64,000 nt of DNA from Rhodoferax ferrireducens (GTDB taxonomy: Bacteria > Pseudomonadota > Gammaproteobacteria > Burkholderiales > Burkholderiaceae_C), in contig MTEI01000008.1 in the NCBI GenBank assembly GCA_002083775.1, forward strand, positions 1 through 64,000, given 5' to 3'. Every line of letters starts with the position of its first letter. Position 1 is the first letter of the stretch. The translations under genes and the position numbers were made by a program. Below, piece after piece: positions 43,698 through 52,089 of the stretch. The notes beneath the pieces are model-generated. The model did not search any database and was not told the DNA's origin. It worked only from the letters and a program-made list of their open reading frames with translations.

Positions 43698-44728
43698 TGG
43701 ACGCCGGTCGCGTGGTGGCAGGCAGCAGCACCGGGTCGCCGTTGGCTTCGGGCATGCGGCTTGACCCGACGGCGTCCCTGCTGTTCGTGATCAACGCGTC
43801 TTCGGGTGCCCATGACATTGATGCCAAATGCGCCGTGATTGCCTCGGCCCTTTCAGCCGGTGGCCGCCAGGGTGAGTTGCTGGTATGCCGACCTCATGAA
43901 TTGCAGCAGGTGGCCACTGAGGCTGCAACGCTCGCGGCCGTTCGCAACACGGCGGTGGTTGCCGTGGGCGGCGATGGCAGTCTCAGCACCGTGGCCCAGG
44001 CGGCGCATACCGCCGGTTGCGCGATGGGTGTCATTCCGTACGGAACCTTCAACTACTTTGCCCGAACCCACGGCATTCCCACCGATCCGGTGGCGGCGGC
44101 CCGAATGCTGCTGGCGGCCCACCCAAGCCCCGTGCAGGTGGCCGCCATCAACCACCGTTTGTTTCTGGTCAATGCCAGTATTGGGCTTTACCCCGAACTG
44201 TTGCAGGACCGCGAGGCGTACAAAGCGCGTTTCGGCCGCAGCCGCTGGGTGGCGTTTGTGGCTGCCGTGGCCACCTTGCTGCGCGCCCAGCGCCGATGGC
44301 GTTTGCATATCGAGTTAGGCACCACGGTGCGAGAGGTGCAGACCTTGACACTTTTTGTGGGTAACAACCGCTTGCAACTGGAGCAACTGGGCGCACAGCC
44401 TGCCGATACCGTGTCGGGTACGCCCGGCCATGGCAGCATGGCCGCGTTGATACTGCGACCCATCGGCACGTTGGCACTGCTCAGGCTGATGTTGCATGGG
44501 GCCATGGGCACGCTGGGCGAGGCCGCCGGCGTGGAGAGCCTTGAGTTTCACCACATGGTGATCAAGCCCAGGCTGGCACCCGGTCGCCGGCAGGTGACGG
44601 TGGCGTTTGACGGCGAGGTCGAGCGCATGCGCTCACCCATCGATATCCGGGTGCTCGACAAGCCCCTGTACCTGCTGCAAGCCCGAACCGTGACCGGCAC
44701 GACAAGCGGGCCAGGGGTCGATGCATGA
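43697..44728 (+). CDS. Diacylglycerol kinase-family lipid kinase
   Basis: The 343-residue protein has the DAGK/YegS/BmrU catalytic domain: LLFVINASSGAHD, VAVGGDGSLSTVAQA (the GGDG nucleotide loop) and IPYGTFNYFARTHGIPTDP. The C-terminal half (VTVAFDGEVERMRSPIDIRV) is also family-like. AGAGGG precedes the ATG by four bases. It probably phosphorylates a lipid at the inner membrane. Overlap with the next gene (ATGA) marks an operon. Confidence 0.9.
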   Translation: MDAGRVVAGSSTGSPLASGMRLDPTASLLFVINASSGAHDIDAKCAVIASALSAGGRQGELLVCRPHELQQVATEAATLAAVRNTAVVAVGGDGSLSTVAQAAHTAGCAMGVIPYGTFNYFARTHGIPTDPVAAARMLLAAHPSPVQVAAINHRLFLVNASIGLYPELLQDREAYKARFGRSRWVAFVAAVATLLRAQRRWRLHIELGTTVREVQTLTLFVGNNRLQLEQLGAQPADTVSGTPGHGSMAALILRPIGTLALLRLMLHGAMGTLGEAAGVESLEFHHMVIKPRLAPGRRQVTVAFDGEVERMRSPIDIRVLDKPLYLLQARTVTGTTSGPGVDA

Positions 44729-45543
44729 GTGTGCTGCTTCACCTGTCCGACACGCACTTTGGCACCGAGCAGCCCCAGGTGGTCGAGGCCCTGGTCGCCC
44801 TCGCAGCGCAACAGCGGCCCGACGTGGTGGTGTTATCGGGTGACATCACGCAGCGCGCCAGCGCCGCCCAGTTTCGGGCGGCAAAAACGTTTGTTGACCG
44901 CTTGGGTGCGCCGGTTCTGGCCATTCCAGGCAACCACGACATTGCGCTGTTTGACCTGTGGGCGCGGCTGACCCGCCCCTACGCGGGTTTTGCCAGGGTG
45001 TTTGGGGCCGACCTGGAGCCCGTGCACAGTTCGCCCGATTGCCTGGTGGTGGGCGTCAACACCACCCGCGTGTGGCGTCACAGGCATGGGGAAGTGTCGG
45101 GTGTGCAGATAGCGCGGGTGGCCCGCCTGCTGGCCGCAGCCAAGCCAGAGCAACTGCGTGTGGTGGTGGTGCACCAGCCCCTGGCTGTGGCCGATGCCGG
45201 TGAAAGTGTTCATTTGTTGCGTGGCCATGCGCGGGCTGCGCAGGTGTGGGCCCAGGCCGGGGCCGACCTGGTGTTGGGCGGCCACATCCATCTGCCCTAC
45301 ACGATGCCCCTGCCTGGGCTGGAGCGGCATCTGTGGGTGGTTCAGGCGGGCACTGCGGTGTCAAGGCGTACACGCCCCAGTGTGCCCAATTCTGTCAACG
45401 TGCTGCGCTGGGGCGATGCGGCGAACCCGCCACAGGCCGTCAGCCGAAACAGGGCAGCAGGGGTGAGGGGCTGCGTTATGGAGCGGTGGGATTTTTTTGC
45501 CAATCAGCAGGCGTTTGTGCGCACAACGGTCAACGCCGTGTAG
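44725..45543 (+). CDS. Metallophosphoesterase
   Basis: The 272-residue protein has all the calcineurin-like metal motifs: HLSDTHFG, VVLSGDITQ, IPGNHDIA, VVVHQPLA and LGGHIHLPY. This is the class III cyclic-nucleotide phosphodiesterase-like layout, but substrate cannot be told from the sequence. It overlaps the lipid kinase by 4 bp and so is made with it, suggesting a shared lipid or phosphoester pathway. Confidence 0.92.
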   Translation: MSVLLHLSDTHFGTEQPQVVEALVALAAQQRPDVVVLSGDITQRASAAQFRAAKTFVDRLGAPVLAIPGNHDIALFDLWARLTRPYAGFARVFGADLEPVHSSPDCLVVGVNTTRVWRHRHGEVSGVQIARVARLLAAAKPEQLRVVVVHQPLAVADAGESVHLLRGHARAAQVWAQAGADLVLGGHIHLPYTMPLPGLERHLWVVQAGTAVSRRTRPSVPNSVNVLRWGDAANPPQAVSRNRAAGVRGCVMERWDFFANQQAFVRTTVNAV

Positions 45544-45570
45544 TTCGCGCGTGCCACGTGGCGCTGCCTG

Positions 45571-46455
45571 CTACAGCGCCGGCTGCAGCAGGCGTTGCAC
45601 CAGCGGGTGCTGCACTTTCTTCTCAGTACCAATGGCAAAAAAGTGCTCGGTCACGCCTTCGCAGGGACCAAGGCGCTGCACTGCGTAATGCGCCAACAAA
45701 TTGTCGTGCACCCATTCGGCGGCCGGAAACACACCCATGCCGCTGGCGCCAAAGGTTTTCAGCAAGGCGCCGTCCTCAAACTCACCCACCACGCGCGGGC
45801 GGATGCCGCGTTGTTCAAACCACTGATCCAGCCTGACGCGCACTGCTGTATGGGCGGTGGGCAACAGCAAAGGGACTTGCTCCAGGCTTTGCGGAAAGTT
45901 GCTCTGCGCCGCCTGCACCATCGCTGCTGTGCCATACCATGCGATGGTTGACGACCCCATCGGGTGGCTGTAGAGCTTGATGTTGGGGTTGGCCGGTGCC
46001 GGTCGGTCTGACAACACCACATCCAGCCGGTGCAGGGCCAGGTCACCCAACAGGTCGGTCAACTCGCGCTCGTGGCACAGCAGGCGCAAAGTGGGCTCGC
46101 TGATGACCGGCTGCAACAACCGGTGCACCACCAGTTTGGGGAGCGCGTCGCAAATGCCAACCGCCAGGCGCATGGTGGGCGTGCTGGCGGCATCGCGCAC
46201 CCGTGCCGGCAAGCTCTCGCCCAGCTGAAAAATCTGGTCAGCCTGCTGCATGGCGGCCTGCCCGGCGTCGGTCAGCACCAGCCCGCGTCCGGCGGGTTTG
46301 AGCAGCGCGTAGCCCAGTGAGCGCTCCAGCTCACGCACCTGTGCGCTGACGGTTTGCACCGCCATATCGAGTTTGTCGGCCGCCTTGGAGATGCCCCCCT
46401 CTTTGGCGACAACCCAAAAGTAATACAGATGCTTGTAGTTGAAAGGGGTGCTCAT
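45571..46455 (-). CDS. NhaR-like LysR-family regulator
   Basis: The 294-residue protein begins MSTPFNYKHLYYFWVVAKE, the typical NhaR start, and has the helix-turn-helix GGISKAADKLDMAVQTVSAQVRELERSLG. The effector domain (LAVGICDALPKLVVHRLLQP) follows. In Escherichia coli NhaR senses Na+ and activates the NhaA antiporter gene. Here it faces a TerB-like gene across about 100 bp that hold the shared promoter element at 46490. A truncated relic of a sister gene lies at 32330. Confidence 0.9.
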   Translation of the reverse strand: MSTPFNYKHLYYFWVVAKEGGISKAADKLDMAVQTVSAQVRELERSLGYALLKPAGRGLVLTDAGQAAMQQADQIFQLGESLPARVRDAASTPTMRLAVGICDALPKLVVHRLLQPVISEPTLRLLCHERELTDLLGDLALHRLDVVLSDRPAPANPNIKLYSHPMGSSTIAWYGTAAMVQAAQSNFPQSLEQVPLLLPTAHTAVRVRLDQWFEQRGIRPRVVGEFEDGALLKTFGASGMGVFPAAEWVHDNLLAHYAVQRLGPCEGVTEHFFAIGTEKKVQHPLVQRLLQPAL

Positions 46456-46489
46456 GCTCAGTATTTTTAAGATTGATGATGTGAAATTA

Positions 46490-46525
46490 TCTGCTTTTTA
46501 AGTGTCTATTTAGACTCTATCGTTG
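46490..46525 (+). promoter_or_regulatory. Shared promoter element, copy at terB-like gene 2
   Basis: TCTGCTTTTTAAG, 15 bases, then TATCGTTG, with GAAATTA just before. The copy at 50248 has the same two blocks with exactly the same spacing, though the 15 bases between differ. It lies between the NhaR-like gene and the TerB-like gene, a usual place for a LysR target site. Confidence 0.65.
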
Positions 46526-46558
46526 CGCCATGTTCAACCATTTTTTCAACACACCACC

Positions 46559-47011
46559 ATGCGCTCTTACCCCCGCAACAGCCCTGAAGCCGCCGCCCGC
46601 ATCGTGGCGCTTGTCCTAGTTTCGGACGGTCACGTCTGTAACACGGAATACAAAACACTGAACCAGCTTTTTGCTGCGCGCGATCTGGGTTTGAACCCCC
46701 AAGACATGCCGGGCATCCTGCAGACGCTGTGCGAAGACCTGCAGATGGAAGGCTTTGATGGGCGCTCAATACTCACCCACGTCGGCGACGATTTGATGGC
46801 TTCTCTGATGGCTGAAGTGGACGATACACGGCTGCAAGGCCTGGTGTTGCGCATTGCCGCGTCAGTTGCGCATGCCGACAAACACCTGTCAGACGGTGAA
46901 ACCGCCATGTTGGACGCCATCATCCGCCACTGGCGGGCTGGCCCGCTGGCTTCGGACACCGCAGGGGCAAGACTCACCCCCCCCGCGTTTGTCCCTGCTG
47001 GCTCAATTTGA
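46559..47011 (+). CDS. TerB-like protein 2
   Basis: From the ATG at 46559 the 150-residue protein reads MRSYPRNSPEAAARIVALVLVSDGHVCNTEYKTLNQLF and later VLRIAASVAHADKHLSDGETAMLDAIIRHW, matching TerB-like protein 1 in layout and length; both keep the acidic turn before each helical pair. A TTG at 46523 would add 12 residues but is not supported by the paralogue. It diverges from the NhaR-like gene and its end overlaps the convergent membrane gene by 38 bp. Confidence 0.7.
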   Translation: MRSYPRNSPEAAARIVALVLVSDGHVCNTEYKTLNQLFAARDLGLNPQDMPGILQTLCEDLQMEGFDGRSILTHVGDDLMASLMAEVDDTRLQGLVLRIAASVAHADKHLSDGETAMLDAIIRHWRAGPLASDTAGARLTPPAFVPAGSI

Positions 47012-47474
47012 TGAAAACACCCCACGCAATCAGCAAAGCCGCTGCAGCAAACGCAATGAAAGCCGCCTCAGAGATTTTGGACGGGTCGTCATGCATCATT
47101 TTGAAGATCGCGACCAGTGATTCAATCGCCAGCGACACGATCACCACCACCAAAAAGCGCGACAGCACCAGGCGGGCGCGTGCCGCTGCATTCAGCCGAC
47201 TGTCGTGTGCAAACTCTTCCTCAACGAGAGTTTGGGCCAGTTCCATGGCGGCTATGGCAATGGTCAACATCGCAATGCAGTCAAGGATCAAGTCAAAACG
47301 CTTGGTCAGCGTCAACGCGTCATTGAGCTGTACGGCACGCCACAAATCGATGCCGGAGAAAGAGATCAAGGCCACTGCGCAGCCAGCGAACAAGATGATG
47401 ACGACGGCGAAACCCATCGCAAAGAAGCGTTCAGAAAACTTGATGACAGACATGGTGGTTTGTTTGAATTTCAT
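46974..47474 (-). CDS. Membrane protein of unknown function
   Basis: The protein of about 166 residues has three helices: SERFFAMGFAVVIILFAGCAVALISF, a middle one (LDCIAMLTIAIAAMELAQTL) and two close ones at the end (FLVVVIVSLAIESLVAIF, AAFIAFAAAALLIAWGVFI). Start codons at 47474 and 47453 are both possible. It lies opposite and overlapping the tail of the TerB-like gene. Proteins of this layout occur in relatives but their function is not known to me. Confidence 0.65.
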   Translation of the reverse strand: MKFKQTTMSVIKFSERFFAMGFAVVIILFAGCAVALISFSGIDLWRAVQLNDALTLTKRFDLILDCIAMLTIAIAAMELAQTLVEEEFAHDSRLNAAARARLVLSRFLVVVIVSLAIESLVAIFKMMHDDPSKISEAAFIAFAAAALLIAWGVFIKLSQQGQTRGG

Positions 47475-47549
47475 GAAGGCCGACGTAATTGGGGTACCCA
47501 TTTTCGCGTCGCTAACGCTAACACATCCACGCCACAGGAAGCCCAAGCC

Positions 47550-50036
47550 ATGAGCACATCACCCCAACGCCCGCTGGTCTTGATCACCGGTGCCAGCGGT
47601 AACCTCGGGCAATCTTTGGCCCGCGCACTGAGCGGCAGCTACCAAGTAGTTGGCCTTGACCGTAAGGCGCAAAACGGTACGTTCCCGATTCTTCAAGCTG
47701 ATTTTTCTTCGCCTGCGTCCATCGACCTGGCGCTGCACAAGCTGCGTGATGCCTTTGGTGCACACATCGCCAGCGTGGTGCATCTGGTGGCTTACTTTGA
47801 TTTCAGCAATGCTGACGACCCACGCTACCAGAGCGTCAACATCGACGGCACGCGCCACCTGCTGCGCGCGCTGCAGGCGTTTGAGGTGGAACAATTTGTC
47901 TATGGCAGCACAATGCTGGTGCACGCGCCGTGCCGCCCGGGTGAACGCATTGATGAGACCCACCCGATTGGCCCACGCTGGGCCTACCCACGCTCCAAGG
48001 CGGCGGCCGAGGCCGTGGTGCAGCAGGAGCACGGCGGCATACCGTTTGTCAACCTGCGGCTGGCCGGGGTCTATGACGAGCAGTCGCTGGTGCCGACCAT
48101 TGCGCAGCAGTTTGCCCGCATCTACGAGCGCGATGTGCAAAGCTATTTTTACTCCGGCAGCACCTTGGTCGGCCAGGCGATGCTGCACCGCGACGACATG
48201 CTCGATGCCTTCCAACGCACCATCGACCGCCGCCACGCTTTGGCACCAGCGGCTGCGATTTTGATTGGCGAGGGTGATGCCATCGGCTACGACGCGCTGC
48301 AAGACCGTCTGGGCGCGCTGATGCACGGGGTGGATGACTGGACGACGATCCAAATGCCCAAGTCGGTGGCGGCGGCCGGACTGTGGGCGCAGGCCAATCT
48401 GGAGCCGGTCATTCCCGACCTCATCGACAAGGGGCAGGCACCGTTTGTGCGCCCCTTCATGGCCGAGATGGCCGATGACCATTACGCGCTCGACACCCGT
48501 CGCGCCCGTGACCTGCTGGGCTGGGAACCGCAGCACAGCTTCAAAGACGAATTGCCCGCGCTGGTGCAAGCCCTGAAAGACGACCCACCCGGCTGGTACC
48601 GGTGCAACGGTGTCACCCCACCCGACTGGGTGCAGGCCGCCAGCGTGGCCGGCGAGCACCCCGAAGACCTGCGCCAGCGCCACCAGCAGCAGTTTGCCGC
48701 CGAGTACCGCGACAACCGCTGGCCGCACTTTGTCAACATTGCGCTGGGCAGTTGGCTGTTTACCCAGCCGCTGCTGATTCATGTGCAGGAACCCTTGTTG
48801 CGCTGGAGTGAGATGGCACTGGGCGCGCTGCTGATGGTGTTTGCCACCGCCGCCCTCTCGCAGCGTGGCACGGCGGCGCGCTGGGTGTGCGCCGGCATCG
48901 GCACGCTGGTGATGGCGATTCCGTTTTTGTTCAACACCGGCAACGCTGCGGCTTACCTGTCAGATTCGCTGGTCGGTGCGCTGATTTTTGGCTTTGCCGT
49001 GGCCCTGAAGCCCGAGCCCGGACCGTCCGCACTGGCGGCGCTCAGTGGCCCGGACATTCCGCCGGGCTGGAGCTACAACCCCTCGGCCTGGACACAGCGC
49101 CTGCCGATCATCGCCACCGCGCTGATCGGGCTGTTTGTGGCGCGTTATCTGGCGGGCTATCAATTGGGTCATATTCCTGCGGTGTGGGACCCGTTTTTTG
49201 CGGGCTCGCCAACGGATCCGCAAAACGGCACCGAAGAAGTCATCACCTCGGCGCTGTCCAAGGCGTTTCCGGTGTCAGACGCGGCGCTGGGCGGCTATAC
49301 CTACCTGCTGGAAATACTCACCGGCCTGGTCGGCGCCAAGGCGCGCTGGCGCACCATGCCCTGGCTGGTGGTGTTGTTTGGGCTGATGATTGCGCCGCTG
49401 GGCATCACCTCAATCGCCTTTGTCATCATTCAGCCCATCGTGATCGGCACCTGGAGCATCGTGGCGCTGATCGGCGCGGCGGCCATCCTGATCCAGATTC
49501 CGTATTCTTTGGATGAACTGATTGCCACGCTGCAGTTTGTACGCCGCCGGGTGCAGGCCGGGCGCAATGGGTTTGCGGTGTTTTTCCGGGGCGATACCGA
49601 CACGATGCTTCCCGGTGCCAGCACCAGCAGCCAGACCGCCGACGAGTTCAATCAGCCGCCCGGGGCGGTGCTGCGCAATATGCTGGCCGGCGGTGTCAGT
49701 TTGCCTTGGAATCTGGGGCTGGCTGCGCTGATCGGACTGGCGCTGCTGTTCACCCGCCTGTGGCCAGGGGTGGAGGGCAACCTGGCCCATGCGCACCATG
49801 TGATCGGTTCGCTGGTGCTGACCGTGGTGTCGATTGCTGCGGCCGAAGTGGCGCGACCGGCACGCTGGCTGATGGTGCCGCTGGCGGCTGGTTTGGTCGC
49901 CGCGCCATTTGTCTATACGGGGGATACACCGGCCATGCTGGTCAGTCTGGGGACTGGCGCGGCGCTCATAGTTTTGTCGGTTCGCCGGGGTGAAATACAA
50001 GAGCGCTATGGGGCGTGGGATCGGGTGATTCGCTGA
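47550..50036 (+). CDS. SDR epimerase fused to a polytopic membrane domain
   Basis: The 828-residue protein starts with an extended SDR domain: LITGASGNLGQSLARAL at residues 10-26, QADFSSPASID and the YPRSK catalytic pair near residue 149, reaching to about residue 350. Then comes a linker (GWYRCNGVTPPDWV) and ten or so helices from about residue 400, including PHFVNIALGSWLF and ITSIAFVIIQPIVIGTWSIVALIGAAAILIQIPYSLDELIA, a region that recalls vitamin K epoxide reductase-like domains but without an obvious CxxC. AGGAAG stands nine bases before the ATG. The fusion suggests a redox or nucleotide-sugar reaction held at the membrane; substrate unknown. Confidence 0.85.
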   Translation: MSTSPQRPLVLITGASGNLGQSLARALSGSYQVVGLDRKAQNGTFPILQADFSSPASIDLALHKLRDAFGAHIASVVHLVAYFDFSNADDPRYQSVNIDGTRHLLRALQAFEVEQFVYGSTMLVHAPCRPGERIDETHPIGPRWAYPRSKAAAEAVVQQEHGGIPFVNLRLAGVYDEQSLVPTIAQQFARIYERDVQSYFYSGSTLVGQAMLHRDDMLDAFQRTIDRRHALAPAAAILIGEGDAIGYDALQDRLGALMHGVDDWTTIQMPKSVAAAGLWAQANLEPVIPDLIDKGQAPFVRPFMAEMADDHYALDTRRARDLLGWEPQHSFKDELPALVQALKDDPPGWYRCNGVTPPDWVQAASVAGEHPEDLRQRHQQQFAAEYRDNRWPHFVNIALGSWLFTQPLLIHVQEPLLRWSEMALGALLMVFATAALSQRGTAARWVCAGIGTLVMAIPFLFNTGNAAAYLSDSLVGALIFGFAVALKPEPGPSALAALSGPDIPPGWSYNPSAWTQRLPIIATALIGLFVARYLAGYQLGHIPAVWDPFFAGSPTDPQNGTEEVITSALSKAFPVSDAALGGYTYLLEILTGLVGAKARWRTMPWLVVLFGLMIAPLGITSIAFVIIQPIVIGTWSIVALIGAAAILIQIPYSLDELIATLQFVRRRVQAGRNGFAVFFRGDTDTMLPGASTSSQTADEFNQPPGAVLRNMLAGGVSLPWNLGLAALIGLALLFTRLWPGVEGNLAHAHHVIGSLVLTVVSIAAAEVARPARWLMVPLAAGLVAAPFVYTGDTPAMLVSLGTGAALIVLSVRRGEIQERYGAWDRVIR

Positions 50037-50247
50037 GCTGGCCAAGGCACTGAAACAAACTGGTGACGTGGCGCTCATTACCGATGTGCTGCTTCCACTG
50101 CTGCTTTGGCTGTTGCTGCAGCTGTAATTGCATGCGTGCCTGGCCTGTCGGTTTGCCTGCGCGGCGGGCATTGGGTTGTTGCACTTGATTTCAAACCGGA
50201 TGACGCGAGGAAAGATCAGCTTTAAAAGGACTGTTATTAAGAAATTT

Positions 50248-50283
50248 TCTGCTTTTTAAGAAGCTTTTTGCCTCTTATCGTTG
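50248..50283 (+). promoter_or_regulatory. Shared promoter element, copy at HPF-like gene
   Basis: TCTGCTTTTTAAG, 15 bases, then TATCGTTG, preceded by GAAATTT. It matches the copy at 46490 in sequence and spacing of both blocks. It lies 31 bp upstream of the HPF-like ATG and would drive the run of genes from 50314 on. Confidence 0.65.
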
Positions 50284-50313
50284 AGCTCTCTTTCACCCAC
50301 TGGAGCAAACTCA

Positions 50314-50655
50314 ATGCAAATCATTTTTGAATCCCGCAACGCCGAAGGCCACCAACTGCGCGACTTGTCGGTGGAGCGCGTGCGCTTTGCGTTGCGCCGC
50401 CTGAGCGCCTGGGTACCGCACGCACGGGTGCAGTTCACGGATGTCAACGGACCACGCGGTGGAGTGGACAAGCGCTGCCAAGTCGAACTCAAGACCGACA
50501 CCGCCGGCACCGTGGTGATCACTTCGCTGGCACATGACTGGCGTACTGCGCTAGACCGCTCCCTGACACGCGCCACCCGAGTGCTGACACGCAGTTTGCA
50601 ACGCAGTCAAAAGCCGGTACGCGGCCGCACCGCCCGACTGGCCTTTGACAGCTAA
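50314..50655 (+). CDS. HPF/RaiA-family ribosome-associated protein
   Basis: The 113-residue protein reads MQIIFESRNAEGHQLRDLSVERVRFALRRLSAW and HARVQFTDVNGPRGGVDKRCQVELKTD, the beta-alpha-beta-beta-beta-alpha pattern of the ribosome hibernation family, with a basic second helix (WRTALDRSLTRATRVLTRSLQRSQ). Members dimerise or silence ribosomes in stress. The ATG at 50314 was chosen for the family start and the GGAG before it. It is the first of five genes in one direction. Confidence 0.85.
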   Translation: MQIIFESRNAEGHQLRDLSVERVRFALRRLSAWVPHARVQFTDVNGPRGGVDKRCQVELKTDTAGTVVITSLAHDWRTALDRSLTRATRVLTRSLQRSQKPVRGRTARLAFDS

Positions 50656-50690
50656 CCCCCTCACCTGAAACAACCCAAGGAACGTCCATC

Positions 50691-51395
50691 ATGAGCCAAA
50701 GCTCTTCAAACTTGTCTGACATCCCACGCCACCCCCTGCCGGTGGTCGTTGCGCCCACTTCAAGCAACCCTGAGCAGGTGAAACGGGTCTTGCGCAACAC
50801 CTACGCGCTGCTGGCCATGACCCTGCTGTTCAGCGCCGGGGTGGCTGTGACGGCACTCACGCTGCAGCTGCCTGCGCCCGGCCTGGTGGTGACGCTAGTG
50901 GGCTACTTTGGCCTGCTGTACGCCATCCACAAGCTGCAAAACAATGGCTGGGCTTTGCCCGCCGTGTTTGCCTTGACCGGTTTCATGGGCTATACGCTTG
51001 GGCCGTTGCTGACGCATGCTTTGGCCTTGCCTGGTGGCGCCCAAACCATCACCCTGGCGCTGGGTGCCACCGGTGCGACCTTTCTGGCCCTGTCAAGTTA
51101 CGTGCTGGTGACCCGGCGCGACTTCAGCTTCATGGGTGGTTTTCTGTTCGTCGGCATGGTGATTGCGCTGTTGGCAGGCCTGGCCGCGGTGTTTTTTGAG
51201 ATGCCCGCGCTGGGTCTGGCGGTGTCGGCCATGGTGGCTTTGTTATCGGCAGGTTTGATCCTGTTTGAGACCAGTCGCATCGTGAATGGCGGCGAGACCA
51301 ATTACGTCATGGCGACCGTTGGCCTGTATGTATCGGTGTTCAACCTGTTCACCAGTCTGCTGAGCCTGTTTGGTCTCGGTGGGTCGAACGACTAA
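50691..51395 (+). CDS. BAX inhibitor-1/YccA-family membrane protein
   Basis: The 234-residue protein has seven helices and the family pattern RVLRNTYALLAMTLLFSAGVA, FALTGFMGYTLGPLL and the C-terminal SRIVNGGETNYVMATVGLYVSVFNLFTSLLSLFG. YccA of Escherichia coli is a substrate and modulator of the FtsH protease; related proteins are calcium leak channels. It begins 35 bp after the HPF-like gene. Confidence 0.92.
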   Translation: MSQSSSNLSDIPRHPLPVVVAPTSSNPEQVKRVLRNTYALLAMTLLFSAGVAVTALTLQLPAPGLVVTLVGYFGLLYAIHKLQNNGWALPAVFALTGFMGYTLGPLLTHALALPGGAQTITLALGATGATFLALSSYVLVTRRDFSFMGGFLFVGMVIALLAGLAAVFFEMPALGLAVSAMVALLSAGLILFETSRIVNGGETNYVMATVGLYVSVFNLFTSLLSLFGLGGSND

Positions 51396-51418
51396 ACCCT
51401 GATGGAACGGAGCCAAGC

Positions 51419-51691
51419 ATGAAATGCCCAAACTGCCCGGATACCAGCCTGGTGATGGCCGATCGCCAGGGGGTCGAAATTGACTACTGCCCTGCGTGCC
51501 GGGGCATCTGGCTGGATCGGGGCGAACTCGACAAATTGCTCGACCGTGCTGCCGCCGCCACGGCGGCACCGGTTGTTGCGCAGACCACACGCCCGCGCCA
51601 GCAACCTGATCTCGAAGATTCTGACGACCGCCATGGGCAGCGTCACCACACCAGCAGAAAGAAATCGTGGCTGAGTGAGATCTTTGACTGA
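51419..51691 (+). CDS. TFIIB-type zinc-ribbon protein
   Basis: The 90-residue protein has MKCPNCPDTSLVMADRQGVEIDYCPACRGIWLDRGELDKLL, the zf-TFIIB family signature with two CxxC pairs, then a basic and acidic linker and a short C-terminal helix (KKSWLSEIFD). Function of the family is unknown. It lies 23 bp after the BAX-inhibitor gene. Confidence 0.88.
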   Translation: MKCPNCPDTSLVMADRQGVEIDYCPACRGIWLDRGELDKLLDRAAAATAAPVVAQTTRPRQQPDLEDSDDRHGQRHHTSRKKSWLSEIFD

Positions 51692-51776
51692 TACCTGCGT
51701 CTCAGCATTCACCGCTACGAGGCGGACACCAGCGCGTCAAGTGGATCGATAATTTGTCCACAGACAAGGAGTCGTC

Positions 51777-52001
51777 ATGCCCATTTACGAATACGCCTGC
51801 AGCGAGTGCGGTCACAAATTTGAAGCGCTGGTGCGGTCCAGCACCGTGCCTGAGTGCCCCAGCTGTCATTCCAAAGCGCTGGACAAGCAGCTGTCCGTCT
51901 TCGCCACCACGGCATCCTCTTCAGGGATGGCACCCATGCCGCCGAGCCCCTGCCAATCGTGCCCGAACTCGGGCGGACCTGGGGCTTGTGCGTTCAATTG
52001 A
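51777..52001 (+). CDS. FmdB-family zinc-ribbon protein
   Basis: The 74-residue protein starts MPIYEYACSECGHKFEALVRSS with CPSCHSKALDK, the FmdB/CxxC_CXXC_SSSS ribbon, and has a Ser/Pro tail with a second pair of cysteines (CQSCPNSG). AAGGAG precedes the ATG. The family is thought to be regulatory but is poorly known. Confidence 0.9.
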   Translation: MPIYEYACSECGHKFEALVRSSTVPECPSCHSKALDKQLSVFATTASSSGMAPMPPSPCQSCPNSGGPGACAFN

Positions 52002-52089
52002 GCATTAGCGCGGCTGAAAGCGCACGATTCAAGCAGCCAGGCCCCGATCCAAATCCACCTATACACCGCCTGAAACGGCGCGCGACCCA

